Source: Qipengyuania oceanensis (lineage in GTDB: Bacteria; Pseudomonadota; Alphaproteobacteria; Sphingomonadales; Sphingomonadaceae). From it: a DNA stretch of 64,000 bases. Below, piece after piece: positions 44,303 to 52,142 of the stretch. Made by a program: the position numbers and the translations under genes. Within the stretch, counting starts at the first letter, position 1; each line of letters starts with the position of its first letter. The stretch is taken from NCBI RefSeq assembly GCF_009827535.1, contig NZ_WTYN01000001.1, forward strand, positions 2,046,001 to 2,110,000. The letters are read 5' to 3'. A model generated the notes under the pieces. It saw nothing but the letters and a program-made list of their open reading frames with translations, was not told the origin of the DNA and did no database searches.

Positions 44303-44682
44303 CCGATCCGGTGCGGCAATACCCGGCTGGCGATCAGCAGCACGATCACGGTGACCGCTTCGACCAGCATCGGGAATGCGAAGCCATCGTAGGTCCCGTC
44401 CGCGATCAGGCTGACGATGCGGCCGGTCAGCGCGATGCCGAACAGCGCCGCGGCGACCAGCAACAAGTCGCCGTTCCTCCGCCAGGCGCCCAGTACCATC
44501 GACACCGCCGCCACGACGAAGAAGGCCGTCATGTCCGCGCGCATGGTGGATAGGCCCTGCGGCCCGTCGGCTTTCATCCCGAAATCCACCCCGGATGATG
44601 CCGGATCGATCAGGAACCCGATGCCGATCAGCAGGAACATAAGGCCGCCTGCGAAAATCAGGCCGGTTAGTACAAGTCTCAT
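44299..44682 (-). CDS. DUF4345-like small membrane protein
   Basis: A 127-residue protein with four hydrophobic segments: FAGGLMFLLIGIGFLIDP, TAFFVVAAVSMVLGAWR, LLLVAAALFGIALTGRIVSL and PMLVEAVTVIVLLIASRVL. The order and the ADMTAFF and GRIVSL patterns match DUF4345, a membrane family of unknown role. The ATG at 44682 has GGGAGAGGG a few bases upstream. It converges with the preceding membrane protein gene and diverges from coaBC. Confidence 0.75.
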   Translation of the reverse strand: MRLVLTGLIFAGGLMFLLIGIGFLIDPASSGVDFGMKADGPQGLSTMRADMTAFFVVAAVSMVLGAWRRNGDLLLVAAALFGIALTGRIVSLIADGTYDGFAFPMLVEAVTVIVLLIASRVLPHRIG

Positions 44683-44892
44683 GAAACCCTCTCCCTCGTT
44701 CTTTTTTGTGCAGAAAAGCGCTGCGTCAGGCAATCCTTAACCATATGCTTGGCAAGGAGCGTGGCTGAACGGTAAGGTTCGGGGTAATTCACGGGGGTTT
44801 CCGGAATGGATCGAGGTTTCGATCATGCGCAGGGCATGACGGACTCCGGCGTCGATCCGGACGAGTTTGTCGAGGATGAAAGCGAGCGCGCA

Positions 44893-46704
44893 ATGGCAGA
44901 ACCCAAAGTCCTGCTGATCGTCGGTGGCGGCATCGCCGCCTACAAGGCGTGCGAGGTCGTCCGGCTGATTCGCAAGGGCGGCGGCAGCGTCAGCTGCGTC
45001 GTCACCGAGGGTGGCCAGCAATTCGTGACGCCGATGGCGCTCGCGGCGCTGAGCGAAAACCCGGTCTACACGACGCTGTGGGACCTCAAGAACGAATCGG
45101 AAATGGGGCACATCCAGCTCAGCCGCGAGGCCGACCTGGTCGTGGTCTGTCCGGCGACCGCAGACATTCTCGCCAAGATGGCCGCCGGCATCGCCGACGA
45201 TCTGGCGACCACGCTGATCCTCGCCACCGACAAGCCGGTCATGGTGGCTCCTGCGATGAACGTGCGGATGTGGGAGCACGAGGCGACCCAGCGCAACGTC
45301 CAGTGGCTGCGCGAAGCGGGCGTGACCGTGCTCGAACCCGACGAAGGCGAAATGGCCTGCGGCGAATACGGACCCGGTCGCCTGCCCGATCCCGAAGCGA
45401 TCTGGGCGGCGATCGCACAAGCCTCGGGCATCGCTTACGAGGCTCCGGTCAAGGCTGCGCCCGCACCCGCGATGGCGAAGGCCGCCAGCGACGAAGCAGT
45501 CGAGACGCTCGAGATCGAGGAACAGCAGGACGCGGACGAGAATCCCGACGCGCTGCGCAGGATCCGCGACGCCGAGCCGGAAGAAGAAATCTACGAGGAA
45601 GAACCCGTCCGCGGGACGCTCAGCAGCCTCTTGTCCGCGATCATTCCGCGCTCCACGAGGAAGCGTACCCACGAGGAAGTCGAGGAAGCCGAGATGGCCG
45701 AACTCGAAGCCTTCGAGGAAACCGAGGAAGCGCCGGTCGACGAGATCGCTGACGAACCCGTCGCCGATCTGGCCGATGGGGCCGAGCCGGATGCGGAAAT
45801 CCCCGCGCCCGGTTTCTCCTCTCTGCTCGCCAGCAAGGGCGGAGCCAAGTCCGCGCCGCCGACCGATCCCGAAGCGATCAACCACGAAGTGGTCGAAGGC
45901 AAGCAGGCTCCCGAGCCGGTCGAGGGGGACGAGCATTCGATCGCTGTCGGTCCGCAACCAATCGACCTCGATGCCATTGCGCCGCACACCATCATCGAGG
46001 ATCCGCTCGACGGGCAGCCTGCCTTCGACGAGAACCCCGAACACCGCCCGCTTTACGGCAAGCACGTGCTGGTCACCGCCGGCCCGACGCATGAACCGAT
46101 CGACCCGGTACGCTATCTGGCCAACCGGTCGAGCGGCAAGCAGGGCTTCTCGATCGCGGCTATGGCGGCGGCGGCAGGCGCGCGCGTCACGCTGGTCTCC
46201 GGCCCGGTGCATCTCACGACCCCTCCGGGCGTCGACCGCATCGATGTCGAATCGGCGGACGAAATGGCCGCCGCGGTCAAGAAGGCGCTGCCCGCAGACG
46301 TCGCAATCATGGCGGCCGCGGTCGCCGACTGGCGCACCAAGGATCGTTCGGGCCAGAAGATGAAGAAGCGCGGATCGGCCCCGCCGGCGCTGCTGCTGAC
46401 CGAGAACCCGGACATCCTCGCCAGTGTCGCGTCGGGCCGCAAGCGCCCGAAACTGCTGATCGGCTTCGCCGCCGAGACCGAGAACGTGGTCGACAACGCG
46501 CAAGCCAAGCGCAAACGCAAGGGCGTCGACTGGATCATCGCCAACGACGTGTCGGGCGATGTCATGGGCGGCGATACCAACACGATCCACATCGTGCGCC
46601 ACTCCGGCGTCGAGACGCTCGACGAACTGCCGAAGATGGAAGTGGCCAGGGCGCTGATCGACAAGGTCGTCGAGAGCCTCGAAAACGGGAACGAGGATGA
46701 GTGA
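44893..46704 (+). CDS. coaBC: CoaBC with a long acidic insertion between the decarboxylase and ligase domains
   Basis: The fused enzyme makes 4'-phosphopantetheine from 4'-phosphopantothenate and cysteine (CoA pathway). From the ATG at 44893 it has 603 residues; ATGs at 44806 and 44836 are possible. CoaC is residues 1-180 with the active His73 ([10 protein letters not shown]), [11 protein letters not shown] and the Cys in [10 protein letters not shown]. CoaB runs from about residue 383 ([36 protein letters not shown]). Usual CoaBC has about 400 residues; here about 200 extra residues (180-382), mostly acidic and low in order ([27 protein letters not shown]), sit between the domains in frame. 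dut overlaps by 8 bases. Confidence 0.92.
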   Translation: MAEPKVLLIVGGGIAAYKACEVVRLIRKGGGSVSCVVTEGGQQFVTPMALAALSENPVYTTLWDLKNESEMGHIQLSREADLVVVCPATADILAKMAAGIADDLATTLILATDKPVMVAPAMNVRMWEHEATQRNVQWLREAGVTVLEPDEGEMACGEYGPGRLPDPEAIWAAIAQASGIAYEAPVKAAPAPAMAKAASDEAVETLEIEEQQDADENPDALRRIRDAEPEEEIYEEEPVRGTLSSLLSAIIPRSTRKRTHEEVEEAEMAELEAFEETEEAPVDEIADEPVADLADGAEPDAEIPAPGFSSLLASKGGAKSAPPTDPEAINHEVVEGKQAPEPVEGDEHSIAVGPQPIDLDAIAPHTIIEDPLDGQPAFDENPEHRPLYGKHVLVTAGPTHEPIDPVRYLANRSSGKQGFSIAAMAAAAGARVTLVSGPVHLTTPPGVDRIDVESADEMAAAVKKALPADVAIMAAAVADWRTKDRSGQKMKKRGSAPPALLLTENPDILASVASGRKRPKLLIGFAAETENVVDNAQAKRKRKGVDWIIANDVSGDVMGGDTNTIHIVRHSGVETLDELPKMEVARALIDKVVESLENGNEDE

Positions 46705-47161
46705 TCCGGTCGCAGTCGAGGTCAAGCGCCTGCCGCACGGACAAGGTCTGGACCTGCCCGCCTATGCGACCGATGGTGCAGCGGGCATGGACGTCGTTTC
46801 GGCCGAGACCGTGACCATCGCGCCGGGCGCGCGCCACGCGGTCGCGACCGGGCTCGCGCTGGCCATCCCGGCCGGTTACGAAATCCAGGTACGCCCGCGT
46901 TCGGGCCTGGCGCTGAAGCACGGGATCACCGTGCCCAACACGCCGGGCACGATCGATTCCGATTATCGCGGTGAACTCAAGGTCATCCTGATCAACCACG
47001 GCGACGACAGCTTCGCCATCGCGCGCGGCGACCGCGTGGCGCAGCTGGTGCTGGCTCCGGTAGTCCAGGCGCGCTGGAACGAGGTCGAGGAACTGGCGGA
47101 GACGGAACGCGGCGCAGGCGGCTTCGGCTCGACCGGCGGCCATGCGAAACTGATCATGTAG
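46697..47161 (+). CDS. dut: Deoxyuridine 5'-triphosphate nucleotidohydrolase
   Basis: Dut (154 residues) hydrolyses dUTP to dUMP and pyrophosphate and keeps uracil out of DNA. The five trimeric dUTPase motifs are present: [45 protein letters not shown] and the C-terminal [11 protein letters not shown] loop that covers the active site. It overlaps coaBC by 8 bases. A separate dcd at 11.6 kb makes the substrate. Confidence 0.97.
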   Translation: MSDPVAVEVKRLPHGQGLDLPAYATDGAAGMDVVSAETVTIAPGARHAVATGLALAIPAGYEIQVRPRSGLALKHGITVPNTPGTIDSDYRGELKVILINHGDDSFAIARGDRVAQLVLAPVVQARWNEVEELAETERGAGGFGSTGGHAKLIM

Positions 47162-47181
47162 CAAGATCCGGGGCGGGCGCG

Positions 47182-47212
47182 AATGTCCGCTATTGGGTGG
47201 GAAGCGGACATT
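47182..47212. repeat. 31-bp hyphenated palindrome, copy 1
   Basis: Left arm AATGTCCGCTAT, centre TGGGTGG, right arm GAAGCGGACATT. It covers the last codons and stop of the 58-residue minus-strand ORF. It belongs to a six-copy family in this window; the ideal form has arms AATGTCCGCTAA and TTAGCGGACATT with centre TGGGTCG. Confidence 0.85.
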
Positions 47213-47366
47213 CCTCATTTCCGCTGAACGCATAGACCGCAGCCCACCCTATGGCTTCCAGAACGAAGATGATGATGGCTGATGTCTTGTCGCCAAGCAC
47301 CAACAGTAACAGACCGGCAACCGCACCGATGATCAGGCAGGTCTGAGCGGGCGTCGGCTTTCTCAT
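47190..47366 (-). CDS. 58-residue putative membrane protein
   Basis: A short frame starting at an ATG at 47366: RKPTPAQTCLIIGAVAGLLL then a Leu-rich run, a short charged turn (GDKTS) and a second hydrophobic stretch (AIIIFVLEAIGWAAVYAF). Two membrane helices are likely. The last residues (ECPLPTQ) are encoded by the palindromic repeat copy 1, so the repeat supplies the stop codon. Coding is plausible but unproven, and I recognise no family. Confidence 0.45.
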   Translation of the reverse strand: MRKPTPAQTCLIIGAVAGLLLLVLGDKTSAIIIFVLEAIGWAAVYAFSGNEECPLPTQ

Positions 47367-47390
47367 GGCGCGATGGAAGCAGTCTGCCTG

Positions 47391-47421
47391 AATGTCCGCA
47401 ATGAGGTCGTTAGCGGACGCT
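47391..47421. repeat. 31-bp hyphenated palindrome, copy 2
   Basis: AATGTCCGCAAT, centre GAGGTCG, right arm TTAGCGGACGCT. The outermost bases no longer pair. It lies 18 bp from copy 3. Confidence 0.8.
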
Positions 47422-47439
47422 GGCTGATTTTCGCGCCCG

Positions 47440-47470
47440 AATGTCCGCTAATGGGTGGAAAGCGGACATT
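47440..47470. repeat. 31-bp hyphenated palindrome, copy 3
   Basis: AATGTCCGCTAA, centre TGGGTGG, right arm AAAGCGGACATT. It marks the left edge of the A+T-rich TrmH-type gene, whose ATG is 47 bp further on. Confidence 0.85.
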
Positions 47471-47517
47471 GGCCCAGAGCGATTTGAAACTCATCAGGCC
47501 GGTGATATGCCGTCATC

Positions 47518-48171
47518 ATGGAACCGGAAGAACCAAGCAAATCGAAAACGACAGTCCGCCAGCGTGCTGACGCGATCAAGCCTTTTATCTGCAAAAATCT
47601 GATCGCAGTCATTGAAAGCCCTTCTGACGTCCAGAACATCGGGACAGTCATTCGCAACGTTAATGCTCTCGGTGTTGAGAAAGTCTATGTAGTCGATCCC
47701 CGGAAAGCACTTCCCGACGATTGGGAAGATATGCGTGGGCGAAAATCCTTGGCCCGGACCTCTGTTTCGGCTGTGAAATGGAGTTTCGTAAAGAGGTTCG
47801 ACAGCACGGATGACTGCTTCGATCACCTTGAGAAAAACAACTTTCACTCGGTAGTCACATCCCCTCACATAAAGGGGCAGACCAACGTCTGGCTTCACGA
47901 AGGCGATTTCACCGAACACACCAAATTGGCCGTTTGGTTCGGCAATGAGAAGCGCGGTATAAGTGACCGCGCTGTCGAACGTAGCAATGCCTGCATCGCC
48001 ATTCCGATGTTCGGTATGATCGAGAGCCTCAATCTCGGTACATCTTCAGGCATCGTGCTATATGAAGTGACTAAGCAACGGCGCGATTATCAGAGCCGCT
48101 ACCGGAAGGGCAGGCGCAAGGGGAAACGCAGCGACCCCTTGCCAACGGTGATGACGAGGGACGTTGTTTGA
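47518..48171 (+). CDS. TrmH/SpoU-type RNA 2'-O-methyltransferase
   Basis: A 217-residue SPOUT enzyme. Motif 1 is DVQNIGTVIRNVNALGV (conserved Asn and Arg), motif 2 is VWFGNEKRGISDRAVE, motif 3 is IPMFGMIESLNLGTSSGIVLYE, where the knot binds S-adenosylmethionine. The domain arrangement and the basic C-terminal extension (SRYRKGRRKGKRSD) fit tRNA Gm18 methyltransferase TrmH, but the target is not certain. The base and codon use is clearly more A+T-rich than the neighbours, and palindromic repeats lie on both sides, so it looks acquired. Confidence 0.87.
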   Translation: MEPEEPSKSKTTVRQRADAIKPFICKNLIAVIESPSDVQNIGTVIRNVNALGVEKVYVVDPRKALPDDWEDMRGRKSLARTSVSAVKWSFVKRFDSTDDCFDHLEKNNFHSVVTSPHIKGQTNVWLHEGDFTEHTKLAVWFGNEKRGISDRAVERSNACIAIPMFGMIESLNLGTSSGIVLYEVTKQRRDYQSRYRKGRRKGKRSDPLPTVMTRDVV

Positions 48172-48181
48172 ACGCAGAAGG

Positions 48182-48212
48182 AACGTCCGCAATTGGGTCG
48201 TTAGCGGACGTC
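48182..48212. repeat. 31-bp hyphenated palindrome, copy 4
   Basis: AACGTCCGCAAT, centre TGGGTCG, right arm TTAGCGGACGTC. It begins 11 bp after the stop of the TrmH-type gene and closes the accessory islet. Confidence 0.85.
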
Positions 48213-48350
48213 GACGCGTAGTTCGGCATTGATCTCCGCAATCTGTTCTTCAGCCGACATCTGACGATGGCCGGATTGCGCTGATGCTAGCCATCTTGCT
48301 CTCGAGCAGCGGCGTTGCCCGAAGACCCGCGACGCTCCATATCGGCAAGC

Positions 48351-49178
48351 GTGGACGACCTTATCCTCCAGCATGAGCCCGTCTTGCGGCTGGGCGCCTT
48401 CGTGGCGGTGCTCGCCGCCATGATGGTGTGGGAGCTGATCGCGCCGCGCCGGCGGCAGGAGATCCCGCGCCTGGTTCGCTGGTCCAACAATCTCGCCATG
48501 ATCGCGGTCGATACGGCGATCCTGAGACTGGCGTTCCCGCTGCTGGCGGTCGGCTTTGCGGCATTCGCGCAGGAGCGCGGCTGGGGTCTGCTCAACTTGG
48601 TCGCTATCCCCAACTGGCTCACCATCGCGATCGCTTTCGTCGCGCTCGACCTCGCGATCTGGGCGCAGCATGTCGCCTTCCACAAGGTGCCGCTGTTCTG
48701 GCGTTTCCACCGGATGCACCATTCGGACACCGCCTTCGATGCGACTACCGGCGTGCGCTTCCACCCGGGCGAGATCGCACTGTCGATGGCCTACAAGCTG
48801 GCGCTCGTCGCCGCGCTCGGCGCGCCGCCGCTGGCCGTGCTGCTGTTCGAGGTCGTGCTCAATGCGACGTCGATGATCACCCATGGCAATGTCACGCTCG
48901 GGCGATTGGACCCGCTCGTGCGCTGGCTGTTCGTGACTCCCGACATGCACCGGGTCCATCATTCGGCGCAGCGGGTCGAAACGGATTCCAATTACGGATT
49001 CAACTTCTCGCTGTGGGACCGGCTGTTCGGGACCTACCGCGCGCAGCCGCAAGACGGGCACGAAGGCATGACGATCGGGATCGAACGGTTCCGCGAACCG
49101 CGCGAGGCATGGCTCGACCGGATGCTGTGGCAGCCCTTCGCACGGGGCAACGGCCCCGACCGCGCGCGCAGGCGATAA
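48351..49178 (+). CDS. Sterol desaturase / fatty acid hydroxylase family membrane protein
   Basis: A protein of about 275 residues with four to five membrane helices and the His clusters of the di-iron fatty acid hydroxylase superfamily: WAQHVAFHKVPLFWRFHRMHHSD broken as H-x4-H and H-x-x-HH, MITHGNVTLG, and DMHRVHHSAQ, followed by NYGFNFSLWDRLFGTY. Members hydroxylate or desaturate lipids, for example carotenoids, fatty acids or sterol-like lipids. The GTG at 48351 or a TTG at 48315 may be the start. The PAP2 gene follows 34 bp downstream. Confidence 0.88.
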   Translation: MDDLILQHEPVLRLGAFVAVLAAMMVWELIAPRRRQEIPRLVRWSNNLAMIAVDTAILRLAFPLLAVGFAAFAQERGWGLLNLVAIPNWLTIAIAFVALDLAIWAQHVAFHKVPLFWRFHRMHHSDTAFDATTGVRFHPGEIALSMAYKLALVAALGAPPLAVLLFEVVLNATSMITHGNVTLGRLDPLVRWLFVTPDMHRVHHSAQRVETDSNYGFNFSLWDRLFGTYRAQPQDGHEGMTIGIERFREPREAWLDRMLWQPFARGNGPDRARRR

Positions 49179-49212
49179 AGGCGTGTTAACCATTATCGCC
49201 TAGGCGCAAGGC

Positions 49213-50178
49213 ATGAGCGACAGGGAATGGATCGTCCCGGCGATTATGCTGACCTGCGGGCTCGCGCTCGTCGCGATCCTGTTCACCCCGTCGATTGCGG
49301 GGCTTGCGACCAACCTCGTCATCATGCCTGCCTGGATGCTGGCGGCCACGGTGGTCGGCGCGGTCTACGGTTTCGTGCGAATGGCACTGGCCGGCGTCAG
49401 AAGCCCGACAGCGGAAATGATCCGCTTCGTGCGGGAGGAACGGTCACGGCTGCTGCCGATCGTGCTGATCGTGGGGCTGGCGGGCGCGAACATGACCGCC
49501 TTCCTGTGGGTCAAGCCGCTGCTCAACTACCTCGTGCCGTTCACCGCCGACCCGATGCTTGCGCGTGCCGATGCGCTACTGTTTTTCGGCCACGATCCCT
49601 GGCGCGTGCTCGGCTGGCTGGACGTGGCGGGGGCCGAATTCGTCTATCACAAGCTGTGGACGATCATGATGATCCTCACGCTGATCGTGGTCGCGCAAGC
49701 GCCGGCATCGCCGGAGAAATCCGCGGTCATGACGAGCTATTTCGTGCTCTGGAGCCTTGCCGGCCCGTTGATCCACATCGCGCTGCCGGCCGCCGGGCCG
49801 CTATTCTACGAGCGGATGGGTTTCGGCGAGCGCTTCGCCGGCGTGACGCCGGGCGCGGAAACGCGGGTTATGGCGGACTACCTGTGGGCGGTTTATTCAT
49901 CTGGCGAGTTCGGTGCGGGCAGCGGTATTTCCGCCATGCCGTCGCTCCACGTGACCACCGCCGCGTGGATCGCGATCGCCATCCATGTCTTCGCGAAGGG
50001 CTGGTTCTGGCCGGTGGCCTCTTTCAGCGTGCTGCTGTTCCTGCTCTCGATGGGGCTGGGCTGGCACTATGCCTGGGACGGCATCGTCGGCGCCGGCGCA
50101 GCGCTGGTCAGCTACCGGGTGCTGCTCGACATCTATCGGCGCCGCTCGGCAGGCGTTCGCGCACCCGCCATCGCCTGA
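49213..50178 (+). CDS. PAP2 superfamily membrane phosphatase
   Basis: A 321-residue protein with about seven helices. The PAP2 catalytic parts are SGISAMPSLHVTTAAWIA (C2 motif with the proton-shuttling His) and LGWHYAWDGIVGAG (C3 motif, H...D). The layout with a long N-terminal membrane region resembles the inositolphosphorylceramide synthase/Aur1-like subgroup (PAP2_3), which may transfer or remove phospho head groups. The substrate is unknown. It follows the hydroxylase gene closely, so both may act on membrane lipids. Confidence 0.87.
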   Translation: MSDREWIVPAIMLTCGLALVAILFTPSIAGLATNLVIMPAWMLAATVVGAVYGFVRMALAGVRSPTAEMIRFVREERSRLLPIVLIVGLAGANMTAFLWVKPLLNYLVPFTADPMLARADALLFFGHDPWRVLGWLDVAGAEFVYHKLWTIMMILTLIVVAQAPASPEKSAVMTSYFVLWSLAGPLIHIALPAAGPLFYERMGFGERFAGVTPGAETRVMADYLWAVYSSGEFGAGSGISAMPSLHVTTAAWIAIAIHVFAKGWFWPVASFSVLLFLLSMGLGWHYAWDGIVGAGAALVSYRVLLDIYRRRSAGVRAPAIA

Positions 50179-50192
50179 CCTGACCAACGAAA

Positions 50193-50220
50193 AAGGCGGC
50201 CCCCGCGAAGGGACCGCCTT
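50193..50220. terminator. Two-way terminator between convergent genes
   Basis: AAGGCGG (50193-50199) and CCGCCTT (50214-50220) pair, with further C/G pairing inside the loop. T-runs flank the stem on both strands (TTT on plus, TTTTT on minus), so it can serve the PAP2 gene and the DUF4136 gene. Confidence 0.7.
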
Positions 50221-50248
50221 TCCTCGGTGATACGATCAGATGGTTGCG

Positions 50249-50932
50249 TCAGTCGAGACGACGCACCTTGTTGGCCTCTTCCGGCTTGACGGTGATCCGC
50301 ACGGTTTCGCCCGAATTGCCGGGGAAATCGGTGAACATGGCGTCGACCAGGTTCGGCACGAGATACTGCAGCCGGTTCGAAGTCGAGACGGCCTGCGCCT
50401 TGCCTTCGAACAGCCGCTCGCCACCGCGACGGTCGATCTTCATGTCGATGCCACTGGTGTAGACGGTGTAGCTGGTCACTTCCGGCCCGCCGAACCACGG
50501 ATCGTAGAAGCCGTAGCCCCAGCCGCGACCGTAGCCGAGGCGGCTGCGGTAGAACGGGCTGCGATAGCGGCCATAGCCATACCACGGATCGTAGAACGGA
50601 TCGCGGCCGGTGGTGCGGATGCGCTCGCGGCCATCGTCGATCCCATAGTCGAAGCGGACGAGCAGGCTCGCGTCCTCGGGCGAGGCCTGGGTGTAGCCGA
50701 GGCGCGCCATCTGCGCTTCGACGAAATCGGCGTATTGCGCGAATTCGAGGCCACCGGCGAGGGCCGGATCGTCGGCTACGACGGCAAAGGTTTCGCCCTG
50801 CGGTGCGGGAAGCTGCGTCTGGTAGCGCGAGACGTCGGCCTTGAACGGCGTCGCGCAAGCCGCGAGACCGGCCAGGATCAGCGGCACGGAAGCCAGCTTC
50901 ATGCTACGGGGCAGCGAGGTTTTCTTGGTCAT
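50249..50932 (-). CDS. DUF4136 family lipoprotein (second copy)
   Basis: A 227-residue lipoprotein. The signal is SMKLASVPLILAGLAAC with the lipid Cys near residue 26. The mature domain begins ADVSRYQTQLPAPQGETFAVV and ends FTDFPGNSGETVRITVK plus a short tail. A central Tyr/Gly/Arg-rich segment (DPFYDPWYGYGRYRS and RLGYGRGWGYGFY) is unusual and resembles low-complexity aromatic loops. The DUF4136 role is unknown. The first copy at 18.8-19.4 kb shares the C-terminal pattern. AAGGGA lies before the ATG at 50932. Confidence 0.83.
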   Translation of the reverse strand: MTKKTSLPRSMKLASVPLILAGLAACATPFKADVSRYQTQLPAPQGETFAVVADDPALAGGLEFAQYADFVEAQMARLGYTQASPEDASLLVRFDYGIDDGRERIRTTGRDPFYDPWYGYGRYRSPFYRSRLGYGRGWGYGFYDPWFGGPEVTSYTVYTSGIDMKIDRRGGERLFEGKAQAVSTSNRLQYLVPNLVDAMFTDFPGNSGETVRITVKPEEANKVRRLD

Positions 50933-51088
50933 CTTGATGTCCCTTGCGAAATAGGTCGTGCAGCCCGGCCCCCTCATTTCGGCTCGCAAGCTGTCATTGA
51001 TGGGACGGGTTGTAAAGAAATCGCGGTGAACCGAGTTTGAACACCGGAGTTAGCAAAAGTTATGCCAATTCCGGCCGTTATCGGCGAG

Positions 51089-52120
51089 TTATCCTCTTAC
51101 CAGGCCGAGAGCAGCATAGGTCGCATCGAGAGTCGGTCCGGCAATCTCGCGGGCCTTTGCCGCGCCGCGTGCAAGGATCGCGTCGAGCGATTCGCGGTCG
51201 GCCAGCAATTCGTTGAACCGTTCCGAGATTGGCCGCAGCGTCTCGACCAGCACCTCGCCGAGCGCCGGCTTGAATGTACCGAAGCCCTGGCCGCCAAAAT
51301 CCGCGAGCACGCTTTCGACGCTGCCATCGGTCATCGCGGCGTAGATCGTCACCAGGTTGAGCGCTTCGGGCCGTGTCGCAAGGCCGCCTTCGTCGCCGGG
51401 CAGCGGTTCCGGGTCGGTCTTGGCCTTCTTGATCTTCTTCATGATCGTGTCGGGATCGTCGACGAGCTCGATCCGGCTCATGTCCGACGGATCGGACTTG
51501 CTCATCTTCTTCGATCCGTCGCGCAGGCTCATGATCCGCGCCGCAGCGGGCGGAATATACGGCTCGGGCAGGGTGAAGACCGGGCGATCGGAACCGTCCT
51601 CGTTCTTCGGGGCGAAGTCGTTGTTGAACTTCTGCGCGATGTCGCGCGCCAGTTCCAGATGCTGCTTCTGGTCTTCGCCGACAGGCACATGCGTCGCCTG
51701 GTAGAGCAATACGTCGGCCGCCTGCAGCACAGGATAGGTGAACAGCGCGACGCTCGCGCCTTCGCGGTTCTTGCCGGACTTGTCTTTGAACTGCGTCATC
51801 CGATTCAGCCAGCCCATCCGAGCCGTGCCGTTGAGCAGCCACTGCATCTCGGGATGGGCAGGAACCTGGGCCTGGTTGAACAATACCGAGCGCGAGGCAT
51901 CGATTCCGCAGGCTACCAGGGCTGCCGCCATTTCCAGCGTCGCGCGCGACAGCTCGGCCGGATCGTGCGGCATGGAAATCGCGTGCAGGTCGGCAAGGAA
52001 GAACAGGCACTCGGATTCCTCGTCCATCTCGTCCTGCATCCGCACCCAGTTGCGGATCGCGCCCAGGTAGTTGCCGAGGTGGAGGTTGCCGGTTGGCTGG
52101 ATGCCGGAGACGACGCGCAT
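51089..52120 (-). CDS. trpS: Tryptophanyl-tRNA synthetase
   Basis: TrpRS (343 residues) charges tRNA-Trp. The class I signatures are GNLHLGNYLGA (HIGH equivalent, about residues 10-20) and SKKMSKSDPSD (KMSKS, near residue 200). The tryptophan pocket DLHAISMPHDP and the TYPVLQAADVLLY helix are also clear. It lies 22 bp after murJ, an arrangement often seen in alphaproteobacteria. Confidence 0.97.
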   Translation of the reverse strand: MRVVSGIQPTGNLHLGNYLGAIRNWVRMQDEMDEESECLFFLADLHAISMPHDPAELSRATLEMAAALVACGIDASRSVLFNQAQVPAHPEMQWLLNGTARMGWLNRMTQFKDKSGKNREGASVALFTYPVLQAADVLLYQATHVPVGEDQKQHLELARDIAQKFNNDFAPKNEDGSDRPVFTLPEPYIPPAAARIMSLRDGSKKMSKSDPSDMSRIELVDDPDTIMKKIKKAKTDPEPLPGDEGGLATRPEALNLVTIYAAMTDGSVESVLADFGGQGFGTFKPALGEVLVETLRPISERFNELLADRESLDAILARGAAKAREIAGPTLDATYAALGLVRG

Positions 52121-52142
52121 AGGAATCCTGACTGCTGCTGGC

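Noticed and set aside
44737-46725. A 662-residue open frame opposite coaBC
   Set aside because: It is an antisense shadow of coaBC; the plus strand has all CoaB and CoaC motifs.
47182-48212. Repeats as integron attC sites
   Set aside because: The inner triplet context does not satisfy the GTTRRRY core, no integrase is present, and the arms are perfect simple palindromes without the usual attC bulges.
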